A stretch of DNA of 8,994 bases from Gammaproteobacteria bacterium (GTDB taxonomy: Bacteria > Pseudomonadota > Gammaproteobacteria > Steroidobacterales > Steroidobacteraceae). This document shows, piece after piece, positions 1 through 3,958 of this stretch. Within the stretch, counting starts at the first letter, position 1. Each line of letters starts with the position of its first letter. Location of the stretch: positions 11,531 to 20,524 of the forward strand of contig PMHN01000271.1 of NCBI GenBank assembly GCA_003156695.1. The letters are read 5' to 3'. Under the pieces are notes generated by a model. That model was not told the origin of the DNA. It made no database searches and saw only the letters and a program-made list of their open reading frames with translations. Position numbers and translations under genes: made by a program.

Positions 1-107
1 GCCGCAGCTCCCTGCGAGTAGACCGCGCCGGCATGCAATGCGGCACCGATGCCGAGCGCCGCGGCGGCGCACAGGATCCAGGGGGAGAACGCGCTTTTAT
101 GCTTCAC
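1..107 (-). CDS. Exported protein of unknown function (N-terminal fragment, gene runs off the window)
   Basis: Only the first 35 codons are visible. Translation starts at a GTG at 107, chosen because an excellent ribosome binding site (AAGGAG, 114-119) sits 6 nt upstream. The visible protein begins MKHKSAFSPWILCAAAALGI and continues as an alanine-rich hydrophobic stretch ending around ALHAGAVYSQG. This is a typical Sec signal peptide: basic N-terminus, hydrophobic core, and a small-residue region that could hold a signal peptidase I site. The mature protein is not in the window, so no function can be assigned. The gene starts 27 bp after the stop of the putative anti-sigma gene on the same strand, so it is probably the third gene of the sigma-factor operon and may act in the cell envelope as sensor, regulator or target. 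That role is inference. Confidence 0.7.
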   Translation of the reverse strand, partial: MKHKSAFSPWILCAAAALGIGAALHAGAVYSQGAA

Positions 108-134
108 AAAATGCTCCTTGGGAATTGTTCCTCA

Positions 135-656
135 TCAACGTGACTCATCCGCGAGCGTCTCGGCGTAGCGCACCTGCACCAGCGAACTCACCAGCCGGGC
201 GCGCGTCCGCTGCAGCGCGAGAAGATGTCCGGCTTGCGCACGCTCGACGCTGCCAGCGGTCAACAGGTCATCAACCTGCGCAATCCGGTCCTCGAGGATC
301 AGCACATCCGCGCGGGTGCCGACACGAACGATTGCCGGCTCGCGTGGCAGGCTCTCGAGCCAGCGTTCCGCAGCGCGCGGCTCCGCGGCATCGGCAGGCG
401 CCGCGGCATCCGCGGGCGCGTCAGCCGTCACGGCGGTGCTGACGGCGTGATGATCGAAACGTACCCACGCGGCGACGCCAGCCACGGCCAGTACGGCGGC
501 AGCGACAAGCGCACCACCGCCGATGCTGCGCAGGCCGGAAGCGGCGTGCGCGCGCCGCGCCAGGAACTCCTGCCACTCGTAAGGCCGGGCGTCGTCTGCC
601 GGCAGCGCACGCAAAGCGCGCGCCACGTCGCGCTCAGGATCTGACTCGTTGTGCAT
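135..656 (-). CDS. Putative membrane-anchored anti-sigma factor
   Basis: A protein of 173 residues with a hydrophilic N-terminal cytoplasmic part (1-44), one predicted transmembrane helix (about 45-65, glycine/alanine/valine rich), an Ala-Asp-Pro-rich linker (about 75-95) and a periplasmic C-terminal part. From about 115 to 165 the C-terminal part is helical and coiled-coil-like, with charged residues and regularly spaced Leu/Val. I recognise no named domain with certainty. The role as anti-sigma factor is inferred from topology and position: the gene directly follows an ECF sigma gene on the same strand. The ATG at 656 overlaps the end of the sigma gene by 23 bp, which suggests translational coupling. 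A further upstream in-frame start at 701 would overlap sigma much more and is less likely. The protein has no cysteine, so it lacks the HxxxCxxC zinc motif of the common ZAS anti-sigma factors. A downstream exported protein may act with it. Confidence 0.65.
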   Translation of the reverse strand: MHNESDPERDVARALRALPADDARPYEWQEFLARRAHAASGLRSIGGGALVAAAVLAVAGVAAWVRFDHHAVSTAVTADAPADAAAPADAAEPRAAERWLESLPREPAIVRVGTRADVLILEDRIAQVDDLLTAGSVERAQAGHLLALQRTRARLVSSLVQVRYAETLADESR

Positions 657-1221
657 GACTCTCGGGGTCCTGTGGCGCGAACCACGTGCGCAATCGCGCA
701 TGTGCCCGCGCCAGCTGTGATTTGGAGAAACTTACCGAGCGGCCGAAGGAGCGTGCGATTTCCTCGTGCGAATAGCCTTCGACTTCGTACATCCACAGTA
801 CCGCCCGGGCAGTGGGCGCGAGCTGCGCGAGCGCGCGCTCAACGTCGATCATCTCGGCCGGGGTCGCGGCGGTGGTGAGGGGCGTCGCTGCAGCGCTGGT
901 CTCGCGATCCAGGCCCGCGAGGCACAGGCGCGCCCGACTCCACGGCGAGCGCAGGTACATGAGGCACTTGGAAATCGCGATTTGCCGCAACCACGCTCCG
1001 AGCGGCGCTTCGCCGCGGAACTGCGCCAACCGCTCATACAGCGTGACCATCGTGTCCTGGAACAGGTCCTGCGAGATCGCGCCGTAGCCGACGAAGCGCC
1101 GGATCAGGGTCAGCGTCGCCGGCGCCACCGCCGCGTAGATCAGCTGCTGCGCCCCGAGGTCGCCCGCCCGGGCCCGGATGAGCACCGCCTCGGCCACACT
1201 GATTTCAACCAGTCTCGTCAC
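634..1221 (-). CDS. ECF-type RNA polymerase sigma factor (sigma-70 family, sigma-E-like)
   Basis: Recruits core RNA polymerase to promoters of a stress regulon. Region 2 is seen near the N-terminus as a helix beginning AEAVLIRARAGDLGAQQL, followed by the core-binding motif around DLFQDTMVTLYERLAQFRG and the DNA-melting segment APLGAWLRQIAISKCLMYLR. Region 4 is seen near the C-terminus: LAQLAPTARAVLWMYEVEGY followed by a helix-turn-helix (SHEEIARSFGRSVSFSKSQL) that should read the -35 element. At 195 residues the length is normal for ECF sigmas. The start is uncertain: the reading frame stays open into the tRNA gene, so upstream starts are unlikely. GTG at 1221 is chosen, and GTG at 1197 (protein beginning M-AEAVLIRARAGD) is almost as good; neither has a strong ribosome binding site. 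The stop overlaps the next gene, a putative anti-sigma factor. A sigma-E-like promoter directly upstream suggests autoregulation. Confidence 0.85.
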   Translation of the reverse strand: MTRLVEISVAEAVLIRARAGDLGAQQLIYAAVAPATLTLIRRFVGYGAISQDLFQDTMVTLYERLAQFRGEAPLGAWLRQIAISKCLMYLRSPWSRARLCLAGLDRETSAAATPLTTAATPAEMIDVERALAQLAPTARAVLWMYEVEGYSHEEIARSFGRSVSFSKSQLARAHARLRTWFAPQDPESHAQRVRS

Positions 1222-1227
1222 GAGTGT

Positions 1228-1256
1228 CTTAGATGCGCGAGCACGGCAAAAGGTCG
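1228..1256 (-). promoter_or_regulatory. Candidate sigma-E/ECF-type promoter of the sigma-factor operon
   Basis: Reading the minus strand, CGACCTT (1250-1256) is followed after exactly 16 nt by TCTAAG (1228-1233). The E. coli sigma-E consensus is GGAACTT, 16 nt, TCTRA, so the -10 matches fully and the -35 at 5 of 7 positions. Transcription would start near 1222, at or just before the GTG at 1221. The mRNA would then be leaderless from 1221, or have a leader of about 25 nt if translation starts at 1197. This fits the usual autoregulation of ECF operons but is a consensus match only. Confidence 0.45.
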
Positions 1257-1277
1257 CAGTTGCGGGTCTCCGCCCCT

Positions 1278-1283
1278 TATACT
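1278..1283 (+). promoter_or_regulatory. Candidate -10 element of the tRNA-Leu gene
   Basis: TATACT matches the TATAAT consensus at 5 of 6 positions and lies 8 nt before the mature tRNA 5' end. This would give an unusually short 5' leader if transcription starts near 1290. No good -35 box is present at normal spacing (the region around 1254-1259 is a poor match). A stable GC-rich sequence follows the element. The site is divergent from, and only about 20 bp away from, the sigma-operon promoter region, so the two promoters may interfere with each other. Confidence 0.4.
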
Positions 1284-1291
1284 GCCGGCAG

Positions 1292-1617
1292 GCCCGAGTG
1301 GCGGAATTGGTAGACGCAGCGGACTCAGACAAATAACTTGAGCCCGCGGGGAGAAATCCCCGCGGTGAAGCCCGTCAAACTCGGTGAAGGCCCAAAAGCG
1401 CCGCAAGCGCAAGCTGACGCCGAGCCAAGCCCTCGCAAGCGCGAGGGAAGGTGTAGAGAGCAGACGGCGGGCACCTACGGCCTATAAGGCTACGGTGAAG
1501 GCGTGCTCCAGACCACGAACCTAAGGCCGGCCGGCCCTTAGGGCAGCGAAAGCTGAAGTGGCAGGAAAATCCGCCGCCGTTAAAAGCGTGTCGGTTCGAC
1601 TCCGACCTCGGGCACCA
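1292..1617 (+). tRNA. tRNA-Leu (anticodon CAA after splicing), interrupted by a group I intron
   Basis: The 5' exon is 1292-1326 and the 3' exon 1566-1617, with a 239-nt intron between. The joined molecule folds as a class II tRNA. The acceptor stem is GCCCGAG (1292-1298) with CTCGGGC (1607-1613), followed by discriminator A and an encoded CCA (1615-1617). The D stem is GCG/CGC with loop GAATTGGTAGA. The anticodon stem is GCGGA (1319-1323) with TCCGC (1570-1574). A long variable arm has a CGC/GCG stem (1575-1588). The T arm is GTCGG-TTCGACT-CCGAC (1590-1606). The anticodon loop after splicing is CUC+AAAA, giving anticodon CAA. The long variable arm, A73 and D-loop sequence agree with leucine. 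The call of CAA depends on the splice sites: the terminal intron G at 1565 leaves AAAA in the 3' exon, so exactly three loop bases (1324-1326) must come from the 5' exon. Confidence 0.92.
1327..1565 (+). ncRNA. Group I self-splicing intron in the anticodon loop of tRNA-Leu (IC3-like)
   Basis: A catalytic RNA that should excise itself from the tRNA precursor using guanosine. All core helices can be drawn. P1: 5' exon CUC (1324-1326) with GAG (1340-1342). P2: 1344-1352 with 1357-1365, nine perfect pairs capped by GAAA. P3: 1370-1376 with 1466-1472. P4: 1380-1384 with 1420-1424. P5: in 1389-1415. P6a: 1430-1436 with 1441-1447. P7, the guanosine site: GAGCA 1458-1462 with UGCUC 1504-1508. P8: about 1473-1496. 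P9 region: CCAC 1513-1516 with GUGG 1558-1561, enclosing 1520-1526/1536-1542 and a CAGC-GAAA-GCUG hairpin (1544-1555). The last base is G (1565), as required. The start (AGACAAATAACTTGAGCC) and the insertion point after position 34 resemble the cyanobacterial and plastid tRNA-Leu(UAA) intron. At 239 nt it has no room for a homing endonuclease gene. Confidence 0.92.
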
Positions 1618-1618
1618 C
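1601..1618 (+). repeat. Left copy of an 18-bp direct repeat (3' end of tRNA-Leu, att-like)
   Basis: The sequence TCCGACCTCGGGCACCAC covers the T-stem 3' strand, the acceptor 3' strand and the CCA of the tRNA-Leu. A copy with one mismatch is found at 1966-1983. Tyrosine recombinases commonly integrate elements at tRNA 3' ends and leave such duplications. Here the repeat encloses 347 bp with one small gene and no integrase. Confidence 0.6.
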
Positions 1619-1700
1619 CTACCACGATCGGCCTCGCCGGCCGGGATGGGCCCGGTATGATCCTCCGGACGTGCGCAGGGGCTGCGCGGGAGGTTGAGCC

Positions 1701-1850
1701 ATGGGTCAGAAGAGCACCGAAGAGCTACAGAAGATCATCGAGGCACTGGCGGGACGCGTCGCTCGGTTGGAGGCGCAGGTCGCAGCGTTGCAGCAGGCCT
1801 TGGCCCGGGCCACTCAGACCGCGAACCGGAGTGGCGTGCACAACAAGTAA
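1701..1850 (+). CDS. Small coiled-coil protein, 49 residues, unknown function
   Basis: This short gene begins MGQKSTEELQKIIEALAGRV and ends at TAA (1848-1850). A strong ribosome binding site, GGGAGGT at 1688-1694, lies 6 nt before the ATG, and a possible -10 element TATGAT is at 1656-1661. The hydrophobic residues L9, I13, L16, V20, L23, V27, L30 and L34 alternate in steps of 4 and 3 without a fault. This is a textbook heptad pattern and predicts a soluble amphipathic helix forming a two-stranded coiled coil of about four turns. The last 12 residues are polar and probably disordered. There is no signal peptide, cysteine or membrane segment. I do not recognise a family. The gene lies between tRNA-derived direct repeats, so it could be cargo or a remnant of a small integrated element, or simply an unnoticed native small protein. 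Confidence 0.75.
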   Translation: MGQKSTEELQKIIEALAGRVARLEAQVAALQQALARATQTANRSGVHNK

Positions 1851-1892
1851 ACGTGCCCTGGTGTCGGCGTGCTTCTAGCGACAAGGGCGGTC

Positions 1893-1925
1893 GGGGTACA
1901 GGGTCCCACCCTCGCGCCGTACCCC
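1893..1925. other. Strong interrupted hairpin downstream of the small coiled-coil gene
   Basis: GGGGTAC (1893-1899) pairs with GTACCCC (1919-1925), and directly inside it AGGGT (1900-1904) pairs with ACCCT (1908-1912) around a CCC loop. A CGCGCC bulge lies on the 3' side. That gives 12 pairs. It is followed by AAAAA, not a T-run, on the plus strand, so it is not a standard intrinsic terminator for the small gene. It could protect the mRNA 3' end or be part of an untranslated RNA. The remaining sequence between the small gene and the Nudix gene holds a TTGACC (1944-1949) that might be a -35 box, but no convincing -10. Confidence 0.4.
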
Positions 1926-1965
1926 AAAAACCGGCATAACATGTTGACCCGCCCTCGAGCGCGTA

Positions 1966-1983
1966 TCCAACCTCGGGCACCAC
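1966..1983 (+). repeat. Right copy of the tRNA-Leu 3'-end direct repeat (att-like)
   Basis: TCCAACCTCGGGCACCAC repeats the last 17 nt of the tRNA-Leu gene plus one following base, with a single G-to-A change. The 14 bp from ACC to CAC are identical. Sequence further upstream does not match the tRNA T loop or variable arm, so this is not a full second tRNA gene. The copy ends one base before the ATG of the Nudix gene and thus forms its entire immediate 5' region, leaving no Shine-Dalgarno sequence. Confidence 0.6.
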
Positions 1984-1984
1984 T

Positions 1985-2539
1985 ATGAAGTTCTGTAGCA
2001 ACTGCGGCGCGCCCCTGACGCAGCGCATTCCCGAAGGCGATCAGCTGCCGCGGGGCGTGTGCGACGCGTGCGGCACCATCCACTACAGGAACCCCAAGCT
2101 GGTGGTGGGCTGCGTGCCGGACCACGAGGGGCAGATTCTCCTGTGCCGCCGCGCGATCGAGCCGCGGCGCGGCTACTGGACAGTTCCGGCCGGATTCATG
2201 GAAAACGGCGAAACCCTGCAGCAGGCAGCGGCACGCGAGACCCGCGAAGAGGCGCTTGCGGAGGTCGAGATCGGGTCGCTGCTCGCCGTCGTGCACGTAC
2301 TGCACGCCGAGCAGGTGCACGTGTTTTTCCGCGCGGCGCTGCCGGCGGCAGGCTACGCGGCCGGAACTGAAAGCCTCGAGGTCGCACTTTTTTATGCCGC
2401 CTCCATACCCTGGGAGGATATCGCCTTCCCAAGCACCGACTTCGCGTTGCGGCGCTACCTGGAAGATCGCGCCTCGGGGAGCGATTCGCATCACTTCACC
2501 ACCATCGACCGGCAGCTGCGACGCCCGGCCAAGGCTTAG
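1985..2539 (+). CDS. Zinc-ribbon Nudix hydrolase
   Basis: Predicted to hydrolyse nucleoside diphosphates linked to another group (for example ADP-ribose or NADH-like dinucleotides) in the cytoplasm; the exact substrate cannot be read from sequence. The 184-residue protein starts with a four-cysteine zinc ribbon (C4, C7, C26, C29), followed by a family-typical stretch TIHYRNPKLVVGC. The Nudix box is G-FMENG-E-TLQQAAA-RE-T-REE, residues about 70-86, with the metal-binding RExxxEE glutamates intact. The late glycine of the classical box (EExGU) is leucine here; this position often varies in the zinc-ribbon subfamily. The start ATG at 1985 is fixed by the zinc ribbon beginning at residue 4, although no Shine-Dalgarno sequence is visible because the tRNA-end repeat sits directly upstream. 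The downstream ferredoxin gene has its own promoter candidate, so an operon is not required. Confidence 0.9.
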   Translation: MKFCSNCGAPLTQRIPEGDQLPRGVCDACGTIHYRNPKLVVGCVPDHEGQILLCRRAIEPRRGYWTVPAGFMENGETLQQAAARETREEALAEVEIGSLLAVVHVLHAEQVHVFFRAALPAAGYAAGTESLEVALFYAASIPWEDIAFPSTDFALRRYLEDRASGSDSHHFTTIDRQLRRPAKA

Positions 2540-2563
2540 CTGTTCACCCGCCGCACGCCGGCA

Positions 2564-2578
2564 TGGCACAATGATTGC
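2564..2578 (+). promoter_or_regulatory. Candidate sigma-54 (-24/-12) promoter for fdxA
   Basis: TGGCAC (2564-2569), 5 nt, TTGC (2575-2578) fits the sigma-54 consensus TGGCAC-N5-TTGC exactly, including the GG/GC spacing. Transcription would begin near 2590, leaving a leader of about 21 nt that carries AGGA at 2601-2604. The same bases can be read as a weak sigma-70 promoter: TTCACC (2543-2548), 18 nt, CACAAT (2567-2572). No enhancer site is recognised, so the sigma-54 reading is tentative. Confidence 0.35.
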
Positions 2579-2610
2579 GCTGCGCTGCGCGCGCACCCTC
2601 AGGAACCTGC

Positions 2611-2934
2611 ATGACCTTTGTCGTCACCGAAAACTGCATCAAGTGCAAGTACATGGACTGCGTGGAGGTATGTCCCGTCGACTGCTTCCACGAGGGGCCG
2701 AACTTCCTCGTCATCGATCCCGAGGAGTGCATCGACTGCACCCTGTGCGAGCCGGAGTGTCCGGTGGAGGCCATCTTCTCCGAGGAAGAGCTGCCGGCGG
2801 GCCAGGAGCAGTTCAAGCAGCTGAACGCGGAACTCGCCAAGGGGTGGCCCGTGATCACGGAGATGAAGGAAGCGCCCGCGGACGCCAAAGAGTGGGAAGG
2901 CAAGCCGGATAAGCTGCGCCTGCTGGAACGCTAG
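2611..2934 (+). CDS. fdxA: 7Fe ferredoxin FdxA ([3Fe-4S][4Fe-4S])
   Basis: A soluble low-potential electron carrier of 107 residues, the usual length for the Azotobacter FdI-like family. The cysteine pattern is complete: C9, C17 and C50 should hold the 3Fe-4S cluster, and C21, C40, C43 and C46 the 4Fe-4S cluster (assigned by alignment from memory with Azotobacter ferredoxin I). C12 and C25 are the family's extra cysteines. The signature blocks [18 protein letters not shown] and [17 protein letters not shown] are both present. The C-terminal half is the acidic extension typical of this family, with the usual WPVIT segment. The ATG at 2611 is preferred over an in-frame start at 2575 because AGGA lies 6 nt before it and the family starts with MTFVVTENC. 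The gene faces dsbC tail to tail; its physiological partner is not visible here. Confidence 0.95.
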   Translation: MTFVVTENCIKCKYMDCVEVCPVDCFHEGPNFLVIDPEECIDCTLCEPECPVEAIFSEEELPAGQEQFKQLNAELAKGWPVITEMKEAPADAKEWEGKPDKLRLLER

Positions 2935-2975
2935 TGTTGGCCCGCCGAAAGAGCCGCGCTTGAGCGCCATCTTTT

Positions 2976-3005
2976 CGCGGGCAAAAACCACGCTTTTTGC
3001 CCGCG
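2976..3005. terminator. Bidirectional hairpin between convergent fdxA and dsbC (candidate terminator)
   Basis: CGCGGGCAAAAA (2976-2987) and TTTTTGCCCGCG (2994-3005) form a perfect 12-bp stem with a 6-nt loop. The A/T tracts lie inside the stem, so transcripts from either side carry U-rich ends within the structure. On the minus strand an alternative, CACGC/GCGTG (3003-3007 with 2989-2993) followed by GTTTTT, gives a more conventional terminator for dsbC. For fdxA a small GCGC-TTGA-GCGC hairpin (2957-2968) followed by CATCTTTT (2969-2975) precedes it. Confidence 0.5.
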
Positions 3006-3032
3006 TGCCCGGCCCGGCGGATCGGTGGGCCT

Positions 3033-3062
3033 GCCGGAAGTGGCCGTCCGGCCACTTTCGGC
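3033..3062. other. Long hairpin directly after the dsbC stop codon
   Basis: GCCGGAAGTGGCC (3033-3045) pairs with GGCCACTTTCGGC (3050-3062) over 13 bp with one G-U pair and a 4-nt loop. It begins 8 bp beyond the dsbC stop codon. No T-run follows at once on the minus strand, so it may stabilise the mRNA 3' end or act together with the 2976-3005 hairpin in termination. Confidence 0.4.
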
Positions 3063-3069
3063 CCATTCA

Positions 3070-3840
3070 CTAGTTGTGCTGCGGGTCCTTCAGGTGCTGT
3101 GCCAGCTCAACAGGCGGCACGTAGCCGGGAATCATCTCACCGCCCGGCAGCACGATGTCGGGCGTTCCCTCCAAGCCGAAATCCTGGCCCAGCGCATGGA
3201 AGCGGGCCACCGGGTTGCTGGCACAAGGCTTGGTCTTCAATTCCTGGCCGAGCTTGGCGCGGGTCAGCGCATCCTGGCGGTCGGGGGAGCACCAGACCTG
3301 CTCGGCCTTGATCCATGAGGGGCTGCCGGGCTCGGTGCGCGGGTAGAGCAGGTAGCGCACCCGCACGCCGAGACGGTTGTACTCGGCGATCTGGCTGTGA
3401 AGTTTGCGGCAGTACGCACAGTCGACGTCGGTAAACACGGTCACGGTGTATTTCGGGTCTTTCGGACCGAAGATCACCATTTCGCTCTCGGGAATCGCGG
3501 CGATCATGCGGGCGCGGACCTCGCGCCGGTGCGCCTCGGTGAGATCGGTGTTGGTGGGAAGGTCGTACAGGTCGCCGGAAATGGCGTACTTGCCGTCGGT
3601 GGTGACATACGCAATGTCGGTACCGCGCGTCAGCTCATAGATGCCCGCAATGGGCGTGACCCGCAACTCATCCGCCCGCGCGCCCGGAATATGGCTCGCG
3701 ATTTCGGCGCGCCGGTCCGGCTGCGCCGCAGGCTGCGGGGCGGGCTGCGGTGCCTGCTGCGGTGCGGGCGCCTGCGCATGCGCCAGCTGCGCGCACAGCG
3801 CGCCGCACGCCAGTAACCCGGTGAGTTTGCGGAACATCAT
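3070..3840 (-). CDS. dsbC: Periplasmic thiol:disulfide isomerase DsbC
   Basis: Rearranges wrong disulfide bonds in exported proteins as a homodimer, kept reduced by DsbD. The 256-residue precursor has a clear signal peptide (about 1-22, cleavage after LAHA), then a Pro/Gln/Ala-rich linker (about 23-41) that E. coli DsbC lacks. An N-terminal dimerisation domain (about 43-105) and a thioredoxin-fold domain follow. The active site is CAYC at 141-144 (E. coli has CGYC), in the context FTDVDCAYCRKLH. The structural disulfide is probably C184-C206, and the cis-proline is P227 in GTPD. Two ATGs stand in tandem at 3840 and 3837, and either could be used. The gene follows xerD on the same strand with a 118-bp gap. 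The xerD-dsbC order is conserved in E. coli (xerD-dsbC-recJ); here the next gene, fdxA, faces the other way, so recJ is not adjacent. Confidence 0.93.
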   Translation of the reverse strand: MMFRKLTGLLACGALCAQLAHAQAPAPQQAPQPAPQPAAQPDRRAEIASHIPGARADELRVTPIAGIYELTRGTDIAYVTTDGKYAISGDLYDLPTNTDLTEAHRREVRARMIAAIPESEMVIFGPKDPKYTVTVFTDVDCAYCRKLHSQIAEYNRLGVRVRYLLYPRTEPGSPSWIKAEQVWCSPDRQDALTRAKLGQELKTKPCASNPVARFHALGQDFGLEGTPDIVLPGGEMIPGYVPPVELAQHLKDPQHN

Positions 3841-3913
3841 CGTCTTGAGCCTTTTGACTGCCAGCCAATGCGGTTAGGACCCGCGGCGCGCACGTTAGTT
3901 CGAAAGTCTAACA

Positions 3914-3928
3914 GAGCCCCGGGGGCTC
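3914..3928. other. GC-rich hairpin between xerD and dsbC
   Basis: GAGCCC and GGGCTC form a 6-bp stem with a 3-nt loop, about 30 nt past the xerD stop. On the minus strand it is followed by TGTTAGACTTT, a weak U-rich tail, so it may terminate or attenuate transcription between the two genes. Next to it lies a 5-bp inverted repeat, GTTAG (3894-3898) with CTAAC (3908-3912), around TTCGAAAGT; this might be an operator, but nothing else supports that. Confidence 0.3.
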
Positions 3929-3958
3929 ACAGCGCCCGGGAATCGCGCGCGACCGGTA

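Noticed and set aside
225..644. A 139-codon plus-strand open frame opposite the anti-sigma gene
   Set aside because: It is an arginine-rich antisense shadow, while the minus strand gives a coherent signal, membrane and helix layout in an operon.
1325..1326. Splicing after U1325, giving anticodon GAA (Phe)
   Set aside because: It would need the 3' exon to start at G1565, the tRNA has a long variable arm unlike tRNA-Phe, and U1325 does not pair in a continuous P1 with a guide G.
1324..1328. Reading the tRNA anticodon as CAG from the unspliced 5' sequence CUCAG
   Set aside because: This would leave a nine-base anticodon loop if the intron ends at G1565. An intron ending so as to give a seven-base loop would lack the obligatory terminal G.
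1558..1878. A 106-codon open frame running from the intron 3' end across the small gene
   Set aside because: It overlaps the tRNA 3' exon and the well-supported 49-codon gene in another frame, and is arginine-rich without motifs.
1851..1983. A second, degenerate tRNA-Leu gene ending at the repeat
   Set aside because: Only the last 18 nt match. The preceding sequence cannot form the T arm, variable arm or anticodon stem.
1814..2596. A 260-codon open frame on the minus strand opposite the Nudix gene
   Set aside because: The plus-strand Nudix protein has intact zinc-ribbon and Nudix motifs. The opposite frame has no motifs and crosses intergenic sequence.
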